The translations under genes and the position numbers were made by a program. Shown one piece after another: positions 1-9,780 of a DNA stretch of 28,195 nt. The stretch comes from Chara braunii. Its lineage: Eukaryota; Streptophyta; Charophyceae; Charales; Characeae. Under the pieces are notes generated by a model that was given only the letters and a program-made list of their open reading frames with translations, was not told where the DNA came from and did no database searches. The stretch lies in the NCBI GenBank assembly GCA_003427395.1, contig BFEA01000052.1, positions 3,077,959-3,106,153 on the forward strand, in the 5' to 3' direction. Numbering within the stretch: the stretch's first letter is position 1; each line of letters starts with the position of its first letter.

Positions 1-33
1 GCCGGGGGAGGGGAAAGAGGATCCCTCCCCCAC

Positions 34-98
34 CAATCAATCAATCAATCAATTAATCAATCAATCAAATCAATCAATAAAAAAACAATCAATCAATC
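34..98. repeat. (AATC)n microsatellite
   Basis: A run of AATC/AATT units with a few interruptions, followed by A- and T-rich sequence to about 180. It is simple-sequence DNA and nothing suggests a function. Confidence 0.9.
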
Positions 99-184
99 AA
101 ATTTTTTTTTTCAATTTGTTTAATTTTTTTTGTCACTCACCCAACTCCCCCCCTCCAAATTTTCAAATTTTTAATTTTTTTGTA

Positions 185-400
185 CAGGGTGGTAGTGTCC
201 GAGGTGCGCAGGCGGGCGCGTGTGCTGTTTTTTCGCGCGCGCCCCAGCCTGGCCCTAGTGCGGCCGCGGGTAAACTCGGCCGCGCGTTCTCGGTTGCGGA
301 CCCGCGGCCGGCCTCCTCGGCTGCGTCCGAGGCGGTGGCAGCCTCAGCCGAGGGGGTCACATAGCATGCGGCAGGAGGAAGAAAACGAAAAGGGGAAGTC
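185..400. other. GC-rich, CpG-dense block with a 9-bp inverted repeat
   Basis: The block is rich in CpG and contains GCGCGCGCC and GCGGCCGC. CCTCGGCTG (315-323) and CAGCCGAGG (345-353) form a perfect 9-bp stem around a 21-nt loop. It stands out sharply from the AT-rich flanks. It could be a CpG-island-like or rDNA-spacer-like fragment. No gene is supported, and the short open frames on both strands here are what GC-rich DNA gives by default. Confidence 0.5.
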
Positions 401-429
401 TCGGAGGGAATTAGGGAGAGGCATTCTCA

Positions 430-1290
430 CAGCCACAGTTGAACCTTGTCATTCACACCCCGCACTCATTCATCAATATCATCCTCAATCCATGAGTGAA
501 CCCTCTCTCCTATACATACTTGCGCACGCATAAAGTCCGACGAAAATTCATACGCAAGTGTCACAAACGTGATCAGCTCCTTTGTTCCCAGGTTCATGTC
601 CCTCACACCCCTTTTCGAACCCCTCTCAACAAAGATATACCCGTCCGTCCCGATTCACACAACTTTTACATGGTCTTTCAAGAAAGCTTCCAAGGATTAA
701 AATTTCTTTCACACGGAAATGTTTTTCGCCTATGGGGTCGCAGACATCAGGGCGTGGGTATCATGGTAGGTTGGAGTTGAGTCACAAACCGATCTGCTAT
801 CAATTCGATAGCAGAAGTTGTTAAAGCTCAATACTTCTGAGAGCACTCGCAGGTAACGATGGTATGCATCACAAAACCAAGGCAGACATTGTTTATCGAG
901 TTAACGGAGATCAACTCCGTATCGCACTTTAACACCAACATTCGGTAACAATGTAAAAATCACGAAAATTTCGGCAGCACTTCCTTTAGGGAAGTGTGCT
1001 CAAAGAATATTTACTAGATGAAATCTAAAAATAAAACTCAAGACTCAGGAACTATCGGAAAATAAACTAACTTTTTGGTTTTAGTAGAAATTTCGGCAGC
1101 ACTTCATTTAGAAAGGAAGCCGTTCAGAATTCCTACTGACTCCAAAGACTAAACTAATCCTAACCTATTTAACATCTCAGAATCTTGACTAACTTTTTGA
1201 GTCTTTAGCAGGAATTTTGGCAGCATTTTCCCTAAGGAAACGAGGGTTCCATAATTTTTACTAACTTAGAGGTTAGCCAATGTCTTACCA
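430..1290 (-). repeat. Copy C of the structured non-coding repeat family (3' part, inverted)
   Basis: Read on the minus strand, this is homologous to the 3' halves of copies A and B in the same order. First come three ~122-bp units, each with a motif of the form TTCC..GGAA followed by GTGCTGCCGAAATTT (centred near 1225, 1100 and 975). Then follows a terminal hairpin with arms CTGCTATC (794-801) and GATAGCAG (807-814), and then GATCGGTTTGTGACTCAAC, which matches the sequence after the same hairpin in B. Homology is clear for 780-1290 and weak toward 430. No coding capacity is seen. Confidence 0.65.
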
Positions 1291-1669
1291 AGCAATCATG
1301 CATGAAGAGACAATGTAAAACCAAAAGTAGACATCTACCTGGCTATCATTCAAGCACAAGGCGAACACTAACAGAGTACCCTACTAAGCAGCAAAAACAG
1401 ATAAAACTTAAACAAAAGACAAAGCATTGTCAGCAAGTATGTCATGTCAACAACTCATTTAGCCATTTCAAAACAAGGGTTTGTTCATCCAAAGTTTTAT
1501 CTTTTTCTTTATCCTGATCACAAAAACATGAGTCTTGTATCTTATTTCTTAGTTAATCTCTAACTTTCGAAGTTGTTTCGAGTCAAACCCCATCCAATCT
1601 CTAACACACTAGCCTGAACTATTCTCACAAGGAGAAGAGAGACCTTTGTCAACATGCAAAACTGACCGA
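1291..1669. other. Unassigned AT-rich sequence
   Basis: AT-rich, with a few blocks vaguely resembling the middle of copies A and B on the minus strand. I could not align it convincingly, and no gene or RNA is visible. Confidence 0.4.
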
Positions 1670-1925
1670 CTTAGCAAAGCGACCGGATCAGTCGAAACGA
1701 CTTCATTTCTAGCCCCATTTCATGTCGTAGACAAACAAACAAAACGATCAGATCAGTCAGAAGGACCTCATCTCCAGCCCCATTTCAATTCTTAGGCAAA
1801 CGAGAAAAGCGGCCAGATCAGTCAGAAGGACCTCATCTCCAGCCTCATTTCAAGTTTTAGGCAAACGAGCAAAGCGATTGGATCAGTGAGAATGACCTCA
1901 TCTCTAGCCCCGGTCATCCTCACGC
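1670..1925. repeat. Tandem repeat, 4 x 65 bp
   Basis: The anchor GATCAGT falls at 1686, 1751, 1816 and 1881, exactly 65 bp apart. Each unit ends in a CATCTCCAGCCCCATTTCA-like block and a GGCAAACGAG-like linker. The first copy is the most diverged. No reading frame is conserved across the units. Confidence 0.85.
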
Positions 1926-2275
1926 TACTTCCATCGATTGGATGAGCATCGCACTGTCATACGAGTAAGTCTCGAACCCCGGCTGTCCTTACGCTACTTC
2001 CATCGATTGGATGAAAATCGCACCGTCCTACGGGTAAGTCTCCAACCCCGATTGTCCTCACGTTACTTTCATTGATTAGATAAAGACAACGACCACAAAT
2101 TTCACAATGCGACTCGTGGTAACCATAATCATGAGCTCAACAGCGCTGCTCACAGAGTATACTCGACTCTCCTCACGTTACTTCCATCGATTGGATGAGG
2201 CAACGACCACGAATTTCACAATGCGACTCGTGGCAACCATGAGCTCAGCGATGCTGCTCACAAAGTATACAGAAA
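1914..2275. repeat. Tandem repeat with TTCCATCGATTGGATGA head
   Basis: The head motif CTCACGCTACTTCCATCGAT, or a close variant, occurs four times, near 1917, 1987, 2056 and 2170. The first two units are about 70 bp. The last two are about 112 bp and carry an extra block (ACGACCACGAATTTCACAAT and following) repeated at about 2089-2162 and 2198-2270. In the last unit CCACGA and TCGTGG form a 6-bp stem around a 14-15-nt loop. Confidence 0.8.
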
Positions 2276-3114
2276 TGGGAATGAATCTCTCATCAAAACA
2301 CGGGCAGATACATCCCATATTCCAAACCTCTTAGTGGCACGACTCTTATTGTTCGTACAAATCAATTCATCGGTCGCATCGTAAATCCGTTGTGGCCATT
2401 AGATCTGCAGCACCCAAAAATTCCCAGTTAGCATCTCTCCTCGACAAAATCGGTTATTAAACGATCGAGAAACGTCATCTTCTGTTCCTGGTCATACGCA
2501 TTATCTCGGTATCACTGTGCAACCTTTCTTCTTCCACTTTCCTTTCTACTAACCTATCACTGAAACTAACATCAGTATTGAATTCACATTTCATCTAAAC
2601 CCCCGCTTAATCTTCTATTTTGCTTAGATTTGTTGAGACACGAGCAAGATAGATTTCCTCCCCTCTCGGCATTCTCTTCCTCCCAATACCTTCTTTCTCT
2701 TCTAACTTCCTACCTTCTCATCTAACACTAGAACTAACGCCTCCATTTGACTCGCCCGACCTAAAACCCCCCGAATAACATCTTCCCCCACTTTATTCCG
2801 TTAGGAATCGAGTAAGTTATGACTCTCCCCCTTCGCCATATTCATTCTCTCCCCCGCCTTCGTTAGTTCCCAGTCTCTCTCGTCTTCGTGTATGTGGACC
2901 TGATCCTGGCTAGTTCACGCATCTTCCTTCACTTGTTCTATTTACCCTCTCTCTCGCCCTTACCCCTGCCTCACCATTTTTTTCCCCTCTTTTGTCAATC
3001 TTATCTTCGCTCCCTTCTCTTCCCTGTCCTTGTCGTCCGTCTTCTTTCTCTTCTTCTCTCTCCCATTCGTTTTTTTCCTCGTTTTTCCGACGTCCTTTCT
3101 TCTCTCCAACTATT
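2276..3114. other. Pyrimidine-rich spacer without recognised gene
   Basis: Strong CT bias, especially 2640-3110, where TTCCTC and TCTCTC blocks dominate. The open frames on both strands here follow from the base bias. Nothing else is seen. Confidence 0.6.
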
Positions 3115-3640
3115 CTTAGCGCAGCCCGGTGCAACGCAGCCTGATAGTTCCGAGAAAACTTTGAAGGGGGACCAACCAACGACTGGCTCGATAAGTCTTT
3201 CGTCCCTATTCCCAAGTTCGACGAACGATTTGCTTGTGCTCCACTGTGAGCCACTTCGAGGGGAACCAGCTGCTGGCTGGTTCCGTTAGTCTTTCACCCC
3301 TATACCACAGTCCAACGAATGATCTACTGAGGAAAAACTTTGTAGGAGACCATCTACCACCGGTCTGATTAGCCTTTCGCCCATGTATTGAAGTCCGACG
3401 AACGATTTGCCCGTGCGCTCCGCTGTGAACCACTTCGAGGGGAACCAGTTGCTGCCTGGTTCCATTAGTCTTTCGCCCCTATACCACAGTCTGACGAATG
3501 ATCTGTTGAGGGAAAACTTCGGAGGGGACCAGCTACCACCGGTCTGATTAGCCTTCCGCCCCTGTACCGAAGTCCGACGAACCCTCTCCAGGTCAGCTTG
3601 GAGGGAACCAGGTACTAATCGGATCGATTAGTTACTCGCC
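3115..3640 (-). repeat. 28S rRNA-derived satellite-like array
   Basis: Minus-strand sequence repeats a core of large-subunit rRNA: ATCGTTCGTC, then GGTATAGGGGCGAAAGACTAA, then AGCTGGTTCCCTCCGAAGTTTCCCTC-like sequence. The plus-strand form of the GGGGCGAAAG block appears near 3201, 3290, 3376, 3470, 3553 and 3633, a spacing of about 80-94 bp. Units alternate in type: the first and third, and the second and fourth, resemble each other most, so the higher-order period is about 177-180 bp. The copies are diverged and cannot be functional rRNA. Confidence 0.8.
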
Positions 3641-4290
3641 CCTATAGCCAAGCCCGATGATCGAGTTACAAGACAGTATTATTGCACGCTCCCACCAGAG
3701 TTCTCTCTAGCCTTACCCTGTTAAGGCAGAGTTCGACATTTTTCAAGCCTTGCAATGGGCATGCTCAACACTCAAACCTCGCACCGCACATCGCGGCTGG
3801 TGGACTGTATACCCGCAAAGGGTTCACTCATTCAGGTTTCTACGACCTCGTGGGCTGATCACCCACCGACTCACCTGCCCGTTGACCCCGTCGGTCCGAC
3901 TTTCAAGACGAGGAGGATATAGGAATTTCGCGAGCGTCTCTAATATGCAGGAACTCGAATGGGTTTGTCAAAGAAAAGAGCGTGCTCAAGGTCCTTGACT
4001 GCCGTGACGGTCACCCGTGGGAGGTTTCAATCGCTCCCTACTGAAATGTCCGAGTCAGTCACAGCAGCCCATGCTGGCATACACCCCACACTCAGTCAAG
4101 GAGGGCGGTGAGTCGGTTATACAGTCATCGACCACCCCGTTGAATGGGGATATACGACTTCTCTCCTTCCTTGCCCCGCTCAATAATTTCAAGCACTTTT
4201 TAACTCTCTTTCGAAGTTTTTTTCATCCTCCCTTCGTGGTATTTCATCGCCGTCGGTTCCGGAGGCAGTCTCCGACCCAGTCAAACACGG
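3590..4290 (-). pseudogene. Degraded 25S/28S rRNA segment (D2 and flanks)
   Basis: Reading the minus strand from 4290 downward there are diverged but colinear matches to plant-type 25S rRNA. They are GATGAAATACCACGAAGGGA (for GCGAACAAGTACCGCGAGGGA), AAACTTCGAAAGAGAGT, AAGTGCTTGAAATT, then a diverged D2 expansion. After that come CGTCTTGAAAGTCGGACC, GAGTCGGTGGG, TTGAGTGTTGAGCATGCC and AGAGAACTCTGGTGG. The combination GTGCTTGAAATT with GAGTGT.GAGCATGCC is the plant form; fungal and animal rRNA differ there. Divergence and length changes mark it as a pseudogene fragment. It runs straight into the tandem array at its 3' side. Confidence 0.8.
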
Positions 4291-4299
4291 GACCTTTAG

Positions 4300-4900
4300 A
4301 AATAGAAAAAAATAAAGGGAATAAAAATTAAATCAATAAAAATAGGAAACTGAGGAAGATGGGGACACACCGGCACCCACTTGGTCCCGCCAATCGAACC
4401 CAGGCCTAGGTCCGTCTGGCAAAACCAAGAGGGATAGTCCCACAAGACCCTCGACCCCTTAGACTATGCTGGTGGCACTCCTTCACTCCACCTCCATATG
4501 TTGGTCTCAAACCCCAAACCTATGGCTTGAAAGTCCGGACTGTGTTGGTCGCACTCCTTCACTCAACCAGGCGCAAAGTTGAGCTAAGTAGGAGCGAACC
4601 CGCTTATGAATAATCTCAGGAATGTGATTGGCTTATCAACACAATACGGCTATTCATCTTGGCATCCCGGCCAATCTCCCGACTGCCAGATGACGTCGTT
4701 CGTGCCTAGGTTTGTAATTGTTTGGCACCATGGTCATCGTACATACCATACACATCGCCGAAAACTCTCGACTTTCCCCTATATTAGGTTCGACAAAGCC
4801 ACCCCTTTCAATGCATCGTCAAACACAATTTTTTTACGCATGCACAAGGTAAGGTTTTTATTTTCTTTGTAACATGTCCCGCCAGAGACCGAACCGGTTT
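4300..4900. other. Mosaic spacer; small 76-bp-spaced repeat
   Basis: AT-rich sequence to about 4360, then unassigned sequence. The block GCACTCCTTCACTC.ACC occurs at 4471-4492 and 4547-4568. A GGTTCGATTGG motif on the minus strand near 4390 resembles a pol III B box, but no tRNA fold is visible. No gene is seen. Confidence 0.4.
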
Positions 4901-5960
4901 GCGGGGTAAAGCTAGACTTTATAAAATACAAGAAAAATATAACCAAAATAAAAACTATAGAAAAGGGGATAATCGGACCCTATGGCTTTGGCGCTTTCCA
5001 CCTGTCTGGTATTGCAGCTGACTAAACGGTCATCTCACAGTGCTACGCAATAATGTGGGTCCCACAGACTCTCTAATTCGATCGTATTCGATTTGGACTC
5101 TCGCCAAGAGCGAGGTAGCCGAGATAAGCACCCCGACGGGATTTGTCCCATCAATGCGTTATGTTTATCAAGGACGCAACCAGTGCGACCTTCAAAAACG
5201 ACGGCAAATACCCTTGTAAGGGTGTTTGCTATAACAGTCATGAGACCATCTTTGGACTAGTTAGGATGAACTTGAAGTTGAGGCACATGCGATTGACATA
5301 TATATTTTGAGAGGACGTGGTGATTTTAGGCGGCATGGACTTGCGATTGGTTGGGGAGTATTCTTGGGGGTTGTGATGCAGTGGGGACTACATTGGGAGT
5401 GTCTAAGGGAATTTGGGACCATGCGAGACTTATTATTGGGAGCACCCTCTTAGAGGGATATCCCACTTGAGTCATCTCAGTGGTCCCGACTCTTGCTCAT
5501 TTATATACTTGGGGAAGGACACGGTATCGCATTTTTTTTAGTCGGGCCTCTTTGGGCGACTAAAAAACAACAGTCTATCACGCAGGATTTTGGATGATGA
5601 TTGCAATAAATAAAATAAATTAATTAAAGCAAATCCCTTCCTGTTGTGTGCGTCCGACTTCGAGCGAGCAAGACCCTTCAATTGTGGTCTTCGTCGGTCC
5701 CCGGTCTTAGGAATCTTTTATTTTGATTCGGAACAACAAAGAATCATGCAAGTATTAATCATAAAATTTTGGTATGTCATGCATGCATCAATTTTGCCAA
5801 TTTTTTAATTTCGAGAATTGTGACAAGATCATCCGAAAACACAATCATCAATCAATGCAGTGTAGATGATGCAAAACTGACTGACTCGAGCAAAGACAAT
5901 GTTAAGTGAGGGAAGAATGAGAACTCATAATAATCTAAGAAAGTACACATATAGAGAGCA
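4901..5960. other. Unassigned repeat-like spacer with strong hairpins
   Basis: No coding evidence. TTTTTTAGTCG (5534-5544) and CGACTAAAAAA (5557-5567) form a perfect 11-bp stem. CCCTC-TTA-GAGGG lies at 5445-5457. Such hairpins in this genome may be remnants of MITE-like elements or of the same structured repeats found further right. Confidence 0.45.
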
Positions 5961-6011
5961 TGGTCAACACTAGTCAGGAGTCCTCATTCATCCCTCTGAA
6001 CCTCACACTCA

Positions 6012-7223
6012 ATCTCTCATTTTGTTGTTTGTCTCTTGTGCTTCGGACCAAGTCTTCGTACTCTCTGAGGTTGTGGCCTCTGAACGTAGAGCCACCTGAT
6101 TTCTGCAAGCTCTTAACACTTCCAACGGAGTCCCATGATACGGAAGTCGACAATAGCACAAAACTCCTCCCACAAGGTAGGAAGATATGGTTGAGAAAAA
6201 ATCCTTCGCCTGAGATGTCGAAACTCAGAGGGTTCGGTTACCGCCTCATAATCAATCGCTGCAGGCAAAATGTACCTCTTGGCTAGATCAACCAGGTCAA
6301 CCCAATTAGAGTCATCTGTGAGAAGGAAGGGAACAAGAGATTTGGGGTAGTCGGTGTAGAGCTTAGGTTTAAAACTGCGGATCAGTTTGGTACCACTCTC
6401 ATCAAACTCCCTCTCTCTCGCTTCAAGGTACCTGAATGTTGTGATCCAAACTGAATCGAAGTGCTCATGAGTTTCCTAGCCTTTCTTTACATAGGGTCTC
6501 AGATCATAGATAGTATTTAATACGAAGCTGGTAAGAACAACAAAGATTGACAAGCCCCTTTTCCTTAAGCTGACATCATTAACATATCGATACCGAAAAG
6601 CATCTTTAGAAGCAATACAGTATGTGCTGAAGTGGGTGTTGAGACTGATCCGTGTCTTTTTGGTGAAAGCACTTAGTGACTGATGCTGATGTCCAACGCA
6701 GATAAGAATGAACGAGTCCTGATTGGTCCTGACCGGAACTTTCGGGTAACTCAAACAACTGAGCATTGATTGGTTCTGACTGAGGGTTTTAAATAGCTCG
6801 GATAACCAAGTGTTGATTGGATGTTAACTGAATGTAGATCGAATGGTGACTGAATTCCGCTTATATGCCTGCTTGGATAACGAGTCACTGAGCATTGATC
6901 ACTTAGCGCCGGAACATTGAGAAAACGGCTAACTGTAGAGTGACACTCGTTAACAGGGATGCTGACGGAGTTTTGGAAAGAGTGTTCAGACACCCTTCTG
7001 CTCACCTGAACTTTGCTCTCACTTGTTCAACAGTCTCTAGAGACGAGTAGGTACTGTGCAGTTTTTTAGTGCGATCATAAATACAAAATACATATTCGAT
7101 GCATTCCTCCCCTCTGGTTTCTTGAACTACGCGCTCTCTCAAGATCATTTTGTAAGATTCCATACTTTGACAGATATCTAGTTCCCATCCATCATATTTT
7201 CTTTTAACAATTCCACAACTCAT
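6012..7223 (-). pseudogene. Broken, probably spliced protein-coding gene of unknown family
   Basis: I do not recognise the protein. A candidate first exon runs from ATG at 7223 to 7006: about 72 codons, charged and non-repetitive, containing KRKYDGWELDICQSMESYK. It ends at a good donor, CAG|GTGAGC. A possible acceptor, ATGTCAG|C, at 6569 restores phase. The downstream frame is interrupted by TAG at 6478-6476 and is then open for 120 codons (6475-6116) with protein-like composition, including TDYPKSLVPFLLTDDSNWVD and a WEEFCAIVDFR stretch. It then stops at 6115-6113. Near 6127 a shift of frame would extend it to about 6012. The putative intron (7005-6570) contains imperfect repeats with GATTGGTTCTGA-like and ACTGAGCATTGAT-like blocks. 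The in-frame stop and the apparent frameshift argue for a pseudogene or a degraded mobile-element gene. The splicing model is inference. Confidence 0.45.
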
Positions 7224-7226
7224 CAC

Positions 7227-7610
7227 AAAAATTTATGCACCTCTCATACTGCCCAACTCTCAAATAGAAGCTAGCAGTGTCCCCTTTTCACACTGATCCT
7301 TGGTTGGATAAAATTGTATGTCTAAATCAAACCGTTTCACTGTACGCTGTTCTGAGGACGTTTCACGATTTTTAATTCTTCTTTTACTTGATTAAGCGGG
7401 TTTATCAGTCTGGCTCTCAACCACTACTAGCTGCCAACTCCCAGTTTTTTTTTTTTTAACTGGGCCCAGTGCCCAAGGCTGGTATTACCAATAAGAAGAT
7501 TGTGGGTTGAGGCCGGGGTCCTCACAGCCTGCTCGGAGTGACCGAACCAAACTTGCTGAGAACCGGGTTCAGCGTCCCTCATGTGGAGATGGTGATGATC
7601 CTGGATAATG
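7227..7610. other. Spacer without recognised feature
   Basis: AT-rich sequence with a T11 tract near 7446. No gene or repeat is recognised. Confidence 0.4.
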
Positions 7611-8628
7611 CTAATGATGATGATGATGATTAGTATCTATAAAGATTATAGAAGCATATGCTATTGCAACAATTCTGGCCTTCTAATCCTATATCAACTC
7701 CTAGTCTTCCCTGTTCCAGGACATTGTAACTCAGAGACAAAATCAACCTAACCTACATCCCCCATAGCTGATCTCGTCTCGCCACATAGCAGCCCCCCCC
7801 GATTCGCCACTGGATTGCCTTCCTCCCTCGGCAAACCCCAAATCTCTCTACAAGGCCTCATGCTCCTACCATTTGCAGGTTACAGGGCAGCTCCCCAGCT
7901 CCGGCCCCCGTCGTTCTGGCATCGATAAACCAGGGGCACAGAACAGAGCAACTCTGCAGATATCCGTCCAGGTTCAACCATCTCTAAATTCCTATCTCCC
8001 AGATGTAGAAGAAGGCTAGATACTGCCAGGAAAACCAGAACACCATAAAACTTAATATAACCTGATGATGATGATGATGCTAATGCTGATTTTGATGATG
8101 AAGCTTATGATAATTAGTATGTGAAAAATATAGAAAAATATAGAAAACTATGCTATATCAGCACTTCTAGCCTCCTAATCCTAACACCCCTCCTAGCCCT
8201 CCCTGTACCAAGACATTACATCTCAGAGACAATGCCTTCCTCACCAATGTCAACCATAGCTGACCTGTTCTCGCCACCTAGACTATCCCTGGCCCCATAG
8301 GGTTGTCAAGGCAGCCCCCCCAGTTCGCCATTGGATTACTTTCCTCCCTCAGCAAATCCCTCGATCTCTCTGCAAGGCCTCACGCTCCCGCCAATGCAGG
8401 TTACAGGGCACCGCCCCAGCTCCGGCCAGCGTCATTCTGGCATCGGCTAACCAGGGGTACATAACAAGGCAACTCTGCAGGTATCGGTCCAGATTCAATC
8501 ATCTCTAAATCTGTCTCTTATACACATCTAGATGTGTATAAGAGACAGGAATAAGGGAGAATGCCAAATGTCATCCAGAATTGCAGAACACCAATAGGCA
8601 TGATATAACATGAATGATGATGATGTTA
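7611..8628. repeat. Tandem duplication, two units of ~485-515 bp, bordered by ATG/TGATGA microsatellites
   Basis: Unit 1 (about 7628-8100) and unit 2 (about 8112-8628) share a colinear series of blocks: TTAGTAT, CTTCTAATCCTA/CTCCTAATCCTA, CTCAGAGACAA, TTCGCCA.TGGATT, AAGGCCTCA.GCTCC, GGTTACAGGGCA, TCTGGCATCG, CCAGGGG.ACA and CAACTCTGCAG. (GATGAT)n tracts lie at 7611-7633, 8063-8103 and 8610-8627, at the unit borders, so microsatellite-mediated unequal exchange is a natural origin. Unit 2 contains the adapter at 8511-8548. Confidence 0.85.
8511..8548. other. Nextera mate-pair junction adapter (sequencing artefact)
   Basis: CTGTCTCTTATACACATCT (8511-8529) is directly followed by its perfect reverse complement (8530-8548). 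This is the 19-bp Tn5 mosaic end joined head to head, the 38-bp junction adapter left by Illumina Nextera mate-pair circularisation. The corresponding place in the other ~490-bp unit has no such sequence. It is almost certainly not genomic, and the join at this point may be chimeric. Confidence 0.97.
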
Positions 8629-9550
8629 TCCTACAATTAGTCTCCCCTCTCCCCTCCTTTCCACCCTATCCCAACGCGGCCTCCGCCGAAACAGATTACC
8701 CAGACTGCAGGCAGCCCATCACAACCCGAACTTGTGACAGTCCCACCTTCTCCCGCCTTGTCCCAGAAAGGCATACAGTTCCCTCCCAAAGTATGCCTTT
8801 GCCCACCATTTACCCAAATCTGCCCCCACTGGTGTGAGGAACCCCCCCACCAACCCCAGACAAAGGCAACCCACTAACTCTGCTCGCATCCCCTACAAGG
8901 CTCCACCTCCCACCTTGTGTCACCCCTGCAGAGTGGAGCTCTCCCCTGGTCCCTCACCTTCCATCCATCAGAAATAAATGTGGATACTTCAAAGAGGAGA
9001 GTATAGATACCAGAAATTCAACTGGCATTTCGAAAAAATGCGCTGGAAAAATTCAAATGAATCACTTAACTGGATTTGATCACAGTCAGCTTATGGGAAT
9101 AAATGCAGTGAAAATTAGACCCGGAAAGTGATACGATTCAGAGATTGAAAATTTTAGTGAAAAAGGATTCGTATCTATAATTTCAGCTGTAAGAAATAAT
9201 ATGAAGAAATTAATGGGAATCTGTGGAAGAAATTTCACTTTTTAAAAGGGCTGAGAGATAGGGAAAATATTTAGGAATTAAATCCTCCTAAATTTTTCGC
9301 AGGGAAGCTTAGGTATATAAAAATACCTTACATGTTAATTAGACAAAAAAAATCAGGTTTTAAGGATAAGAAAGCTTAAGAATGTATTGAGACTTTAGTT
9401 TGGATATTAGTCAGAGAAAGTAGTTAGGGTCGTAATGGGATCATTGCTTGTATATTAGTTAGAGAAAGCAGTTAGGATATAATGGATCGTAGTGAATTGA
9501 TGCTATTAGAGGTCGGAGTGGCTGATTAGATAATATGAAAACAAACTTAC
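8629..9550. other. Spacer without recognised gene
   Basis: C-rich to about 8960, then AT-rich. GTAT.TTAGT.AGAGAAAG.AGTTAGG is repeated at about 9403-9428 and 9450-9475. No coding evidence is seen. Confidence 0.45.
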
Positions 9551-9560
9551 CTCAATACTG

Positions 9561-9780
9561 ATAATGATGATGATGACGATGATGATGATGATGATGATGA
9601 TGATTGATGATGATTGATGATGATGATAACCGTGATGACAGTGTCGATGATGATGATGATGACGGCGATGATAATGCCGAAGATGATGATGATGACGATG
9701 ATGATGGTGATGATGGCAGTTGATGATTACCCTTGATGCTGCTGCTGCCACTACTGGCTTCTGATGATGATGGTAATGAC
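9561..9780. repeat. (GAT)n / (ATG)n microsatellite
   Basis: Long imperfect GATGAT array with GAC and GGC variants. The poly-Ser and poly-His open frames on the minus strand are products of the repeat. Confidence 0.95.

Noticed and set aside
2888-3289. 133-codon plus-strand and 114-codon minus-strand frames
   Set aside because: Both are explained by the CT bias and by the 28S-derived repeat beginning at 3115.
4380-4480. tRNA-like or SINE on the minus strand (GGTTCGATTGG with an AGCATAGTCTAAGG block upstream)
   Set aside because: The B box has mismatched ends, the T-stem does not pair, no acceptor stem is found, and no poly-A or simple tail follows. It may be an old SINE fragment but cannot be supported.
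8511-8548. A palindromic transposon end or regulatory palindrome
   Set aside because: The sequence is exactly two Tn5 mosaic ends in the arrangement left by mate-pair library preparation.
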